Below, piece after piece: positions 18,459 to 28,832 of a stretch of DNA of 44,746 nt. The notes below the pieces were generated by a model. It did not search any database and was not told the DNA's origin. It saw only the letters and a program-made list of their open reading frames with translations. The DNA is taken from NCBI GenBank assembly GCA_943333275.1, contig CALQSQ010000044.1:1-44746 (forward strand), in the 5' to 3' direction. How positions within the stretch are numbered: the stretch's first letter is position 1; each line of letters starts with the position of its first letter. Both the position numbers and the translations under genes were made by a program. This stretch comes from Akkermansia muciniphila (GTDB lineage Bacteria > Verrucomicrobiota > Verrucomicrobiia > Verrucomicrobiales > V1-33).

Positions 18459-19079
18459 TTACCGGTTTCGGCGGCGGCTTCTCGTCAGGGACACGAGGGC
18501 GAGGCATGTAGTGGTGAGGACGGCGAAGTCCGGCTCTGGAATCCCGGCGACCGGGGCGATGTTGAGTTTGAATGATCCGGCACTTTGGGCATGGGGCGCG
18601 GCGAAGTAGGAATCGATCACCAGGAAATACGTGCCCGCTGCGAGGGTGATTTCGGGGAGAATTTCCGGTCCGGCGCCGGGACCAATTTGGTCCGGGGAGT
18701 TGCCGAGGATATCGGCATTGTTGCCGCCGGAGCCCAGCAGGAACAGCACGAGGTCGCCGCTGGATCCGCTCAGATCGAGCGAGGCGAGCAGGGTGAGGGG
18801 AGCCGTGGTGGTGAAGGTGAACCACAGATCGGGCCCATTGTAGGCAAAGGGGAGGCCGGGGCTGGCGGGGGTGAAGAAGGAATTGTCTGCTCCCAGCGTA
18901 TTGCCGGGACAACTGACGCCGGCCGCCAGCTCCGCAAGCGAGATGACGGTCGCATTTGTCTTCGAATTGCCGCCTGCTCCCGAGATCACCGCCCCGTGTC
19001 CGCTGAGTGGTGCCAGCGCGATGGCAGCGGCCGCGAGAACGGGCCCGGGGTTCGCACTCTTCGGGGATGACTGTTTCAT
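18459..19079 (-). CDS. PEP-CTERM sorting-domain exported protein
   Basis: 206 aa from the ATG at 19079; an upstream in-frame extension to 19229 lies beyond a good promoter and is rejected. N-terminal signal peptide (VLAAAAIALAPLSGHGA). The C-terminus has the PEP-CTERM layout: PEP at 181-183, a hydrophobic stretch (FAVLTTTCLALVSL), then a basic RSRRRNR end, so it should be processed by an exosortase and placed in the cell envelope. The middle (PDLWFTFTTTAP, then AGTYFLVIDSYF) resembles the pre-peptidase C-terminal (PPC) beta-sandwich. No exosortase is in the window. Cargo role unknown. Confidence 0.85.
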   Translation of the reverse strand: MKQSSPKSANPGPVLAAAAIALAPLSGHGAVISGAGGNSKTNATVISLAELAAGVSCPGNTLGADNSFFTPASPGLPFAYNGPDLWFTFTTTAPLTLLASLDLSGSSGDLVLFLLGSGGNNADILGNSPDQIGPGAGPEILPEITLAAGTYFLVIDSYFAAPHAQSAGSFKLNIAPVAGIPEPDFAVLTTTCLALVSLTRSRRRNR

Positions 19080-19085
19080 GGGGCA

Positions 19086-19114
19086 AGTATCGCGGGGGCA
19101 GTCCTCAAGGTCAA
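19086..19114 (-). promoter_or_regulatory. Sigma-70-like promoter for the PEP-CTERM gene
   Basis: Minus strand: -35 TTGACC (five of six), 17-bp spacer, -10 GATACT (four of six). The -10 ends only six bases before the ATG at 19079, so the transcript would begin at or next to the start codon. Confidence 0.5.
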
Positions 19115-19307
19115 TGATGGGGAAATGGAGTAAATTTTCCGGACACCATCCCGATTTGGACGAAGCAGGGACTTTCGCCCCCCCCGCCCGGCAAAAGGGC
19201 TGTTTCCGAGGCACCCCGAGAAAAATCACATTTCCAGTTGAAATCCCCCGAATCCGCTCAATCCTCCCCGCTCTCCATTTTCCCCTTACCCATTTAAATT
19301 AAACGTC

Positions 19308-19562
19308 ATGGTCGCAATCAGGCTCAGAAGAGAAGGCAACAAACATCGCCCTTACTATCGTATCGTCGTCACGGACTCCCGCGCCCGTCGCGATGGGCCT
19401 TTCATTGAGGCGCTCGGAACCTACGATCCTCTGGCCGCCGGCACGAACTACTCCATCGACGTCGACAAGGCCGACTCCTGGATGAAAAAAGGCGCCAAGC
19501 CCAGCGAGACGGTGATGAGCCTGATTCGCAAGACCCGCAAGGCCGCTGCCAAGTCGGCTTAA
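19308..19562 (+). CDS. rpsP: 30S ribosomal protein S16
   Basis: 84 aa. Typical S16 opening [20 protein letters not shown] followed by [20 protein letters not shown] and a second half with [17 protein letters not shown]; a lysine-rich tail completes it. S16 is an early-binding protein of the small subunit and full length here. It is followed after 38 bp by a KH-domain gene, the same order as rpsP-khpA in many bacteria, but rimM, trmD and rplS are not here. The upstream TTTAAATTAA lies only seven bases before the ATG. Confidence 0.98.
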   Translation: MVAIRLRREGNKHRPYYRIVVTDSRARRDGPFIEALGTYDPLAAGTNYSIDVDKADSWMKKGAKPSETVMSLIRKTRKAAAKSA

Positions 19563-19600
19563 GCTGATTGGATCAATCATCCCCATACGCCCGTCATTGA

Positions 19601-19915
19601 ATGAATCCGGCCGAGGGGATCAGGGCTTTCATCGAAAACGTGGCCCGCGGTGTGTCCAATTTTCCCCAGCGGACCAAAGTGTCCATGGAGGAGGGGGGTG
19701 GGGAATTCGTTTACATCATCACCGCCTTTGACCGCGATGTTTACAAGATCATGGGCCGCGATGGCATCGGGATTTCCTCGGTGAGGAACCTTGCAAACGC
19801 TGCCGCACAGCAACACGGACTGCGCGTGAAAATCCTGCTGCCGGGTGAGGATACCCCCAAGCCAAGGGGAGCCATCCTTCCTCGGGTGAGATCGGTGGAT
19901 CCGCGTCCAGACTGA
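19601..19915 (+). CDS. khpA: KH-domain RNA-binding protein, KhpA-like
   Basis: 104 aa. A single type II KH domain: VYKIMGRDGIGISSVRNL carries the GxxG loop (GRDG) that grips RNA, followed by the helix NAAAQQHGLRVKILL. N-terminal AEGIRAFIENVARG is the usual first helix. Directly downstream of rpsP, its usual neighbour. KhpA proteins bind many cellular RNAs, often as a partner of KhpB (Jag); no khpB is in view. The C-terminal ~25 residues (PKPRGAILPR) are a basic extension beyond the usual ~80 aa. Converges with murC-murB, six bases stop to stop. Confidence 0.82.
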   Translation: MNPAEGIRAFIENVARGVSNFPQRTKVSMEEGGGEFVYIITAFDRDVYKIMGRDGIGISSVRNLANAAAQQHGLRVKILLPGEDTPKPRGAILPRVRSVDPRPD

Positions 19916-19921
19916 GACGCC

Positions 19922-22231
19922 TCAGATCAGTCCGTCCTGTCCAATGATCTGAACTTCGGTCTCCATGGTGATGCCGCGGGTTTCCCGGGCCTCTTTTTTG
20001 ATTTGATCGATCAATTCAAGTACGTCCCAAGCGGTGGCGCCGCCTTCGTTGGTGATGAAATTTCCGTGGATGACCGAGACTTTGGCCGAACCGACGGCGC
20101 GGTCCTTGTAGCCTAGTTCCTGGACGAGTTTACCAGCGGGGATTTCGGCGGGATTTTTGAAAATGCAGCCGGCGCTGGCAGCGATGGGCTGTCCCGTGCG
20201 ACGCTTTAATTTCGAGGCTTCCAGCTTCGCATCGATCTTCCCGAGGTCTGTATTCGGCATGCCCCGCAGCGTGGCGAAGACGGCGTAGTTGGTGGTAAAT
20301 TGGGGGACGTTGCGGTAGTGCGATTCTATTTTGCTGCGTTCCCTGGTGTGAAGTTCTCCAGCGGCATCGAGGTAGGTGATACTGACGATCTGGTCGAACG
20401 TTTCCACGCCCATGGCTCCGGCATTCATGCGGATGCTGCCACCCAGATTTCCAGGAATACCCTCCATCCATTCGAATCCTCCCAGCCGGGCCTTCCGGGC
20501 CGCATGGGCGATTTTTTTGAGCCGGGCTCCCGCGCCGCAAACGAGCGTGTCGCCGACCACCCGGACCTCGTCGAAATCGCCCTTGCAGGGGTGGATGACC
20601 ACGCCGCGAATGCCACCGTCCCGCACCAGCAGATTTGAGCCGCGACCGACGACCCGAATGGGCAATCCCTGCTCGCGGCAATGTTTGATCAAACGCTGGA
20701 AACCTTCAATCGTGTGCGGTTCCGCCCAAAACTGCGCGGGACCGCCGATGAGGATCGTGGTGTGGCGGCTCATGGGTTCGTAGAGACGGCACAGGCTGGA
20801 ATCCTCCCCCATCGACGATTCCAGGCCTTCGAGAACGGAGATATCGTCGCGCAGGCGGGTGCCGATTTCATGCACATTGCCGGCTCCCAGGGTGATCAGC
20901 AGATCGCCGGGGCGGAGAAAATTTCCCACGGCCTGATGCACGGTTTCCCGTTGGGGGGTGTAAAGAAGCTTGATGCGATCCCCCTCGACCGCGCGGACTT
21001 CATCGATGATCGTCTGGCCGGAAATGCCGGGGATCGGTGGTTCGCTGGCGGCGTAAACATCGAGGACAAAAACGGCATCCGCCGCCCCGAACGCCCGGCC
21101 GAATTCCTTTCTCAAAAGCTGCGTGCGCGTGTAGCGGTGCGGCTGAAAGACGCAGACCACCCGCTTGCGACCCTGTCCCGTGGCGTATTGGCGGGCGGTG
21201 GCGAGCGTGGCGGCAATCTCCGTGGGGTGGTGGCCGTAGTCGTCGACGATCGTGAAATGAGGCGACTGCAATTTCACCTCAAAGCGGCGTTTTGCTCCGC
21301 GAAATGTCCCCAGTGCCCACGCAATGCGATCAAACGCCACGCCCAGGTCCGTGGCCAGTGCGACGACCGCCAGGGCATTGAGAACGTTGTGCCGTCCGGG
21401 AATATTGAGAATTAGCACGCCCAGCGGTTCTCCGCGTCGCAGCACCGTGAATTCAGTGCTCTGACCGACGGTATTGATATCGATCGCCGCGTAATCCAAT
21501 TCCTTTTCCCATCCATAGGAAACCGCGCACGCCCGCTTGAAGCAAACGTCGGTGGCTCCCTGATCGCTTCCACAGTAATAGACGGATCCGCTCGTTTGAT
21601 CGAGCAGTTTGGCAAAGGTGGCCTTGATGTGATCGAGACTTTTATAATGATCGAGATGCTCCTCCTCGACATTGAGGAGAATGACATGCTGTGGATGAAA
21701 GAGCGCGATGGTGCCGTCGCTCTCGTCGCCCTCTGCGACGAAATGCGCGCCATCCGGATCCCAAAATGCGTTGGTTCCAAGCAGGGGGATTTCCGCCCCC
21801 ACATAATGGCTGGGGCGAAGATCTCCCGCCCGCAACACGTGGGCGCACATGCTGGAGGTGGTCGTCTTACCGTGCATGCCGGCAATCACGATGCCCTGCT
21901 TGCGCATCATGATAGCCGCGAGCGCTTCGGCCCGGCGGTAGAGCGGAATCCCCGCCGCAGTGGCGGCATCGTAGGCGACATTTCCGGGCTTGATGGCGGA
22001 TGAATAAACGATCAGCCCGGCGCCGGCGACGCTTTCGGCGGTATGCGGACAGAAGAATTCCAATCCGAGGCCCTGCAGCCGTTCGGTTTCGGAAGTGGTC
22101 GCCTTGTCCGATCCGGAAACTTTGTATCCGAGTTCCAATAGCAGCGCGGCGATGCCACTCATACCACTGCCCGCGACCCCGATCAGGTGAATGCGTTCGG
22201 AACGATCGGCAATTTGAAAGAAATCAGACAT
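19922..22231 (-). CDS. murC-murB: Fused UDP-MurNAc-L-alanine ligase / UDP-MurNAc dehydrogenase (MurC-MurB)
   Basis: 769 aa, two peptidoglycan-precursor enzymes in one chain. Residues 1-~475 are MurC: nucleotide-fold GVAGSGMSG (18-26), ATP loop GMHGKTTTS (118-126), EGDESDGT (168-174), NVEEEHLDHY (187-196), DDYGHHPTE (330-338). Residues ~485-769 are MurB: FAD-binding GRGSNLLVRDGG (529-540) and GIPGNLGGSIRMNAGA (591-606). The MurB proton-donor motif, usually GSxFKNP with serine, reads AGCIFKNP, so Cys689 replaces the serine. Together they reduce UDP-GlcNAc-enolpyruvate to UDP-MurNAc (MurB) and add L-alanine (MurC) in the cytoplasm. Both halves look complete. The gene is apart from any dcw cluster here. 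Confidence 0.97.
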   Translation of the reverse strand: MSDFFQIADRSERIHLIGVAGSGMSGIAALLLELGYKVSGSDKATTSETERLQGLGLEFFCPHTAESVAGAGLIVYSSAIKPGNVAYDAATAAGIPLYRRAEALAAIMMRKQGIVIAGMHGKTTTSSMCAHVLRAGDLRPSHYVGAEIPLLGTNAFWDPDGAHFVAEGDESDGTIALFHPQHVILLNVEEEHLDHYKSLDHIKATFAKLLDQTSGSVYYCGSDQGATDVCFKRACAVSYGWEKELDYAAIDINTVGQSTEFTVLRRGEPLGVLILNIPGRHNVLNALAVVALATDLGVAFDRIAWALGTFRGAKRRFEVKLQSPHFTIVDDYGHHPTEIAATLATARQYATGQGRKRVVCVFQPHRYTRTQLLRKEFGRAFGAADAVFVLDVYAASEPPIPGISGQTIIDEVRAVEGDRIKLLYTPQRETVHQAVGNFLRPGDLLITLGAGNVHEIGTRLRDDISVLEGLESSMGEDSSLCRLYEPMSRHTTILIGGPAQFWAEPHTIEGFQRLIKHCREQGLPIRVVGRGSNLLVRDGGIRGVVIHPCKGDFDEVRVVGDTLVCGAGARLKKIAHAARKARLGGFEWMEGIPGNLGGSIRMNAGAMGVETFDQIVSITYLDAAGELHTRERSKIESHYRNVPQFTTNYAVFATLRGMPNTDLGKIDAKLEASKLKRRTGQPIAASAGCIFKNPAEIPAGKLVQELGYKDRAVGSAKVSVIHGNFITNEGGATAWDVLELIDQIKKEARETRGITMETEVQIIGQDGLI

Positions 22232-22314
22232 GGGAGCAGCAGGGTGAACGGAGGAATTTCACCGCACATGCAATTCTTCCAATCTCAGTGCAACCGCAGA
22301 TTTGTCCTTTCCCG

Positions 22315-23433
22315 CTACCATCCCGAACCGAGGCTCCATCGCTCGGAGACTCCAACGAGGTCTTCGCGCATGGCCCACTCATCCGGTCGGTCACTGCTGG
22401 CATGCCGCTGGCTGGCACCCTTCAGCTTCATGCACCCGGTGTTGTCGCCGATCTGGCGAATTTCCTCCACCTCCTCGGGCGTGAGCGGATTGATGGCGGG
22501 CAGGGTCGCGAGTTCCTTGATCTTCGATTCAATGCTCCGCGCGCCCTCGCCAGCTTCCTGAATGAACGTGGGGATGACACTTTCCACAGGGTTCTGGGCC
22601 AGATTCCAGAGGCTGGCCAGTTGGATCATCGACAGGTTGTGGCGCTTGGCGATCTTGCGCATCGCCTCCAATTTCTCACAACCGTGCTCCACCCAGCCCT
22701 CGGCGCGGTAGGTGCGGTGATCCCCGGGACGGAAAGCGTGACCGGGTTTGACGTCGTCCCAGAAAATGCCGCCGTAATCAACCACCCGGGTCAGCACATT
22801 GACGCCGAACTGATCCGCCGCCGGCAGGGCGAGCTGTCCCGGCCAGGGTTCCAAGGGGTTGAGGATGATCATGGCCCAGTCGATGACTTCAAAAAACGTC
22901 TCAAAACACTGCACCAAATCCAGCGTGAACCCATTGGCGGGACCAGGGGCAATGCCCAGCTGTTTCGACAGTCCCTGCTTCTTCAGGCCAGCCATCGCGT
23001 CCCAGACGGCTTCGCTGGTGTAGCCACGCTCGTCGGGGTTGTGCAGCATGACGAGGTCAAAATGATCTGTTCCGCAGCGCTCCAGGCACTTCTCAGCGGC
23101 CATGTTGAGAAACGAAGCATATTCCTCCGGCCCGCGCAGGGCGGGATCGGTGAAACGAGGATAACCCGCCGAGCCATTGCGCTGGCCGGTGTAAAAATCG
23201 TGGCCCAGGCCGGTGGCGAGGGCGTAGCTGTCGCGCGGAATGCCCTTAAGGGCCTGACCGAGCAGTTCATCCGCCCGTCCCACGCCATAGACATCGGCGG
23301 TCATAAAGGTGCGAATGCCGGAATCGTAGGCCAGGCGGATGGCGTTGATGAATCGCGCATCCTCCAAGGCTTCGCCGAAATGCATGTATTTGCCGCCGCT
23401 CCAAGTTCCGTAGGCTGTGGGGGTGAGATTCAT
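22315..23433 (-). CDS. Aldo/keto reductase-family protein with altered catalytic tetrad
   Basis: 372 aa, slightly long for the family. The TIM-barrel pattern of aldo/keto reductases is clear: AIRLAYDSGI, TADVYGVGRADELLGQALKG, CGTDHFDLVMLHNP, MIQLASLWNLAQNPVESVIP. Of the tetrad Asp-Tyr-Lys-His, Tyr49 and His130 are present, but the Asp of the usual DTA motif is Met44 (MTADVYG) and the Lys of the usual ATK motif is Gly75 (ATGLG). Normal NADPH-dependent carbonyl reduction is therefore doubtful. The last ~35 residues (RHASSDRPDEWAMRED onward) are an extra polar tail. No signal peptide. Upstream gene on the same strand is U32, 196 bp away. Confidence 0.88.
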   Translation of the reverse strand: MNLTPTAYGTWSGGKYMHFGEALEDARFINAIRLAYDSGIRTFMTADVYGVGRADELLGQALKGIPRDSYALATGLGHDFYTGQRNGSAGYPRFTDPALRGPEEYASFLNMAAEKCLERCGTDHFDLVMLHNPDERGYTSEAVWDAMAGLKKQGLSKQLGIAPGPANGFTLDLVQCFETFFEVIDWAMIILNPLEPWPGQLALPAADQFGVNVLTRVVDYGGIFWDDVKPGHAFRPGDHRTYRAEGWVEHGCEKLEAMRKIAKRHNLSMIQLASLWNLAQNPVESVIPTFIQEAGEGARSIESKIKELATLPAINPLTPEEVEEIRQIGDNTGCMKLKGASQRHASSDRPDEWAMREDLVGVSERWSLGSGW

Positions 23434-23496
23434 GGGATGAGTGGGGGTGGGGGATGGAAGCTAAACTGGGGGTGTGGAGTTCAATGAAGATCGAAC

Positions 23497-23520
23497 CTCA
23501 GCGATGTCAATACCGCTGAG
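23497..23520. promoter_or_regulatory. Inverted repeat in the aldo/keto reductase upstream region
   Basis: CTCAGCG, ten-base loop, CGCTGAG: seven perfect base pairs about 65 bp upstream of the ATG at 23433. It could be an operator or an RNA hairpin. A second IR, TTGAAC-AG-GTTCAA, lies at 23551-23564. Confidence 0.3.
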
Positions 23521-23531
23521 ACGGATTGAGT

Positions 23532-23549
23532 AAAAGCGTGCCGCTTTTT
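23532..23549 (-). terminator. Weak hairpin with T-run after the U32 gene
   Basis: AAAAGCG-TGC-CGCTTTT: a seven-pair stem, only three pairs GC, with T residues at both ends, 80 bp after the U32 stop. It could end transcription in either direction; the stem is weak. Confidence 0.3.
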
Positions 23550-23628
23550 GTTGAACAGGTTCAAAGTGTCCCTGAACAGATCGAACATTTTTGTGCCTTC
23601 GGTGAGCATCGAGGCCTGACCCGCGCGA

Positions 23629-26082
<2,454 letters not shown>

Positions 26083-26189
26083 GCGACAGCATGCCTGTGG
26101 AATCGCCGGATGCAACCGATGGTCGGGAGCGATTGGTGATGTGCGGCTGCGGGGCACTTGGGTGACCGGAAATTCCCCCATTTTCCCCC

Positions 26190-26218
26190 TTGGCAAGACG
26201 CCGATTTCTCATTATACC
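26190..26218 (+). promoter_or_regulatory. Sigma-70-like promoter for efp
   Basis: -35 TTGGCA (five of six), 17-bp spacer, -10 TATACC (four of six), ending nine bases before the efp ATG at 26228. Transcription would begin one to five bases before the start codon, with no room for a ribosome site. Confidence 0.55.
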
Positions 26219-26227
26219 TCCCATCTT

Positions 26228-26791
26228 ATGCCTCAAACCCCTGCTATCAATCTTCGTCGCGGCCAAGCCATTCGTCACAATGGTGATGTGTGCATCATTT
26301 CCAGCATGGAACTGAAAACGCCTCCCCGCATGGCTTCCTATGTCCAAATGTCCGTCCGCAGCATTTCCTCCGGAAATGTGCACAACCTGCGTCCCACCTC
26401 CAACGATTCCCTGGAGAGCGTGAACATGACCAAGGAAGACTACGAGTTCAGCTACAAGGACAGCTCCGGCTACCATTTCCTGCATTGCACCACCTATGAC
26501 GACGTCTGCCTTGGCGACGTGCTGGTTAAGCCGGTGAAGGATTATTTGATCGAAGGCCAGAAATACATTGTCGTCATGACCGACGAGATTCCCGCAGCGA
26601 TCGAACTTCCCGCCTCCATGGTCATGACGGTGGCCGAATCAGCCGATGGCGTGCGCGGCGACTCCGCCAACAATGTCCAGAAGCCCGCGACGCTGGAGAC
26701 AGGCCTCATCGTCAACGTGCCCCTCTTCATCAACCGGGGTGAAAAGATCAGCGTCAAGACCGAAGACGGCACCTACCTCGGACGTGCCTGA
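26228..26791 (+). CDS. efp: Elongation factor P
   Basis: 187 aa. All three EF-P domains are present: N-terminal KOW-like domain (INLRRGQAIRHNGDVCII), the middle OB domain, and C-terminal GDSANNVQKPATLETGLIVNVPLFIN. It relieves ribosome stalling at proline runs. The start is set by homology and by the promoter just ahead. The functional loop reads ELKTPPRMASYVQ: Arg34 aligns by eye with the modified Lys34 of E. coli, and the loop is one residue longer. Arg loops elsewhere are rhamnosylated by EarP; no earP is in the window, nor epmA/epmB. Its stop abuts the convergent transglutaminase stop with no gap. Confidence 0.95.
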   Translation: MPQTPAINLRRGQAIRHNGDVCIISSMELKTPPRMASYVQMSVRSISSGNVHNLRPTSNDSLESVNMTKEDYEFSYKDSSGYHFLHCTTYDDVCLGDVLVKPVKDYLIEGQKYIVVMTDEIPAAIELPASMVMTVAESADGVRGDSANNVQKPATLETGLIVNVPLFINRGEKISVKTEDGTYLGRA

Positions 26792-27643
26792 TCAGGGCGA
26801 AGATTCGCGGGTGATCCGCACCTCCACGGTCATGGACAGCGTGCCACGTCCGCGAAACGTTCCGTTCACCGGACGGATGTCCGCGTAGTCGCGGCCCACG
26901 GCCAGTTTGATGTAGCGCGTGTCGGCCAGCCGGCAATGCGTGGGATCGTAGCCTTTCCAGCCATAACCCGGCAGGAAAATTTCCACCCACGCGTGGGAGG
27001 CTTCGATTTCATCCAGTTGGCGGTTTTTGTTGTAAAAATATCCGCTCGCATACCGCGCGGGAATGCCCTGGCTTCGGCACATCGCCAGCATCACATGGGC
27101 GAAATCCTGGCACACCCCCTCGCGGGTGCGCAGCACCTCCACCATCCTGGTATGGGCGTTGGTGCTCCGGGGCAGGTAACGGAAAGTTTTGTAAATATGC
27201 TCGCCGATTTTCACACTGTCGAACCAGAGGTGGCGAACGCCCTCCGGCAGAACATCCACCGCCTCCCGCCAGATTTCCGGCTCCAGAGAAACGAACGGGG
27301 TGTCGGAAAGGAAATCATAGAAATTTTCAGTCGCATCCGGACCGCTCAGCGCCTCGATGGGCAAATCCACCGGCACTGCGCCGCGATTATCCCGGTAGGT
27401 CTCGACCACGGCGACCGACTCCACTTCCATCGTCGAATGAGGCTCGGGAATTTCGAAATGGTCCACCCGGTTGAAACAGAAGTCATGATAGGTCATCACG
27501 AGGACCGGCGGCTGCACCCTGAGGCGAAAGGAGTGCATTTTCTGAAAACCATCGGTGATCGGGCATAAGCGCACGTCATTGCAACTGTCGCGGGCCACGT
27601 CCGCATAGGTGAAACGCGTCAGGTGTCTGACCCGAAGGAGCAT
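26792..27643 (-). CDS. Transglutaminase-like protein (unit gene 3)
   Basis: 283 aa from ATG 27643, where the family's usual opening (LLRVRHLTRFTY) begins; a TTG at 27715 that overlaps the previous stop as TTGA would add 24 residues and cannot be excluded. Bacterial transglutaminase N-domain, then the catalytic core with Cys178 (REGVCQDFAHVM), His217 (SHAWVEIF) and Asp233 (YDPTHC). Such proteins are cysteine proteases or amide-bond transferases. It is last in an operon after the ATP-grasp and alpha-E genes, a widely conserved trio proposed to make and process a peptide or peptide-tag. No signal peptide, so cytoplasmic. Confidence 0.93.
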   Translation of the reverse strand: MLLRVRHLTRFTYADVARDSCNDVRLCPITDGFQKMHSFRLRVQPPVLVMTYHDFCFNRVDHFEIPEPHSTMEVESVAVVETYRDNRGAVPVDLPIEALSGPDATENFYDFLSDTPFVSLEPEIWREAVDVLPEGVRHLWFDSVKIGEHIYKTFRYLPRSTNAHTRMVEVLRTREGVCQDFAHVMLAMCRSQGIPARYASGYFYNKNRQLDEIEASHAWVEIFLPGYGWKGYDPTHCRLADTRYIKLAVGRDYADIRPVNGTFRGRGTLSMTVEVRITRESSP

Positions 27644-27711
27644 GGGCGGATGCGCTTCACCATCTGCGGAAAGCTCCCGGGGCAAGTCGATGTTGGTCGG
27701 GAAATCGTTGC

Positions 27712-28827
27712 TCAAATTCTGGTCGTGCTGGATCGGGTTTGCTGCTGCTGCTGTTGCTCCTGTTGATGAATGCGGATCTCAGCGGCGACATCCACCGGTG
27801 GGTAGAACATAAAGACGCGGAAAATGTGACTGTCCAGATCGGATAATACTTCCTGAACCTTGACCAGGTATTCATGGAATCCGGAACGGAAAATGTCTTC
27901 GATGCTCAGGAAGTTGAGATCGCTCAGCAACTTTCCAAAAGCCCGCTCAGGCGGGGTCGGGTATTCATCCGGTCCGGTGTTGGTGAGGCGATGAAGGTAA
28001 TCATCCAGTCCCTGCATGCAGAAGCGCAGGGAGCGCGGAAAATTTTCGCTGAAGATCAAAAACTCCGCCACTTTCTTCGGCAGAATTTCCGCCATGTAGA
28101 AGCGCCGGTAAGCCTCCAGCGCGCTGGCCGAACGCAGGAGCGCCTGCCACTGCACCGTATCCACCGCGCCGCCGACGTCCGTGATCTTGGGCAACAGCAT
28201 GTGGTATTTGATGTCGAGAATGCGCGACGTCTTGTCGGCGCGCTCCAGATACATGCCAAATTGCAGAAACTCATAACCCTCGTTGCGCGAGAACGTGGCA
28301 TCCGTCAGACCGAGGAAATAATGGGAGAAACTCTTCACGCGTTCATAGAGCGGTCCGGCCCCATCGCCGTCATTCCAGAGCCGCCTCGCCTCGCCATCCT
28401 TGAAGAAGAGGTAGGCCATGTTGAGAACCTCCCACATCTCCATGGAAATTTGATCGCGCACCTGCCGGGCGTTTTCACGGGCGGCACTGATACAGGAGAA
28501 AACGGAATTGGGATTCTCCGCGCAGAACGTCATGTATTCGGTGACATTGCGACTGTTCGCCGTGTCATAGAGCTTGCCGAATCCCTCTTCTTCATCCGCG
28601 GAGCGCAGAATGGGAATCCAGTGTTCCTTCAACGTTTCATCATCAATGGCATGGAAATCCAGCAGCAGTTGCAGGTTTACATCGAGCAGACGCGCGGTGT
28701 TTTCGGCGCGTTCGAGATAGCGGCTGATCCAGTAGAGCGATGCCGCAACCCTGGAAAGCATGATTTCGCCAACGCGGCGGGGGGCATACGTTTCCCGGCT
28801 GGCGGAGGTGGAGGTGGACGCGGACAT
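27712..28827 (-). CDS. Alpha-E domain protein (DUF403; unit gene 2)
   Basis: 371 aa from the ATG at 28827, five bases after the ATP-grasp stop; a longer frame from 28860 would overlap that gene. All-helical protein with the family start MLSRVAASLYWISRYLERAENTARLLDVN and later RDQISMEMWEVLN, MYLERADKTSRILDIKYH and VAEFLIFSENFPRSL. The repeated E-R-A-(E/D)-x-T-(A/S)-R motif occurs twice. The end is Gln-rich (QQEQQQQQQ) and of no known role. The alpha-E family has no settled biochemistry; it nearly always sits beside the ATP-grasp protein and is thought to work with it. Confidence 0.95.
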   Translation of the reverse strand: MSASTSTSASRETYAPRRVGEIMLSRVAASLYWISRYLERAENTARLLDVNLQLLLDFHAIDDETLKEHWIPILRSADEEEGFGKLYDTANSRNVTEYMTFCAENPNSVFSCISAARENARQVRDQISMEMWEVLNMAYLFFKDGEARRLWNDGDGAGPLYERVKSFSHYFLGLTDATFSRNEGYEFLQFGMYLERADKTSRILDIKYHMLLPKITDVGGAVDTVQWQALLRSASALEAYRRFYMAEILPKKVAEFLIFSENFPRSLRFCMQGLDDYLHRLTNTGPDEYPTPPERAFGKLLSDLNFLSIEDIFRSGFHEYLVKVQEVLSDLDSHIFRVFMFYPPVDVAAEIRIHQQEQQQQQQTRSSTTRI

Positions 28828-28832
28828 AGGGA

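Noticed and set aside
23551-23564. LexA-like box TTGAAC-AG-GTTCAA
   Set aside because: Spacing between GAAC and GTTC is two, not the four of the Gram-positive box, and the downstream gene is not an SOS type. Kept only as an inverted repeat.
26083-26196. N-terminal extension of the U32 protein
   Set aside because: The 38 extra residues are not conserved-looking and the ATG lies inside the efp promoter.
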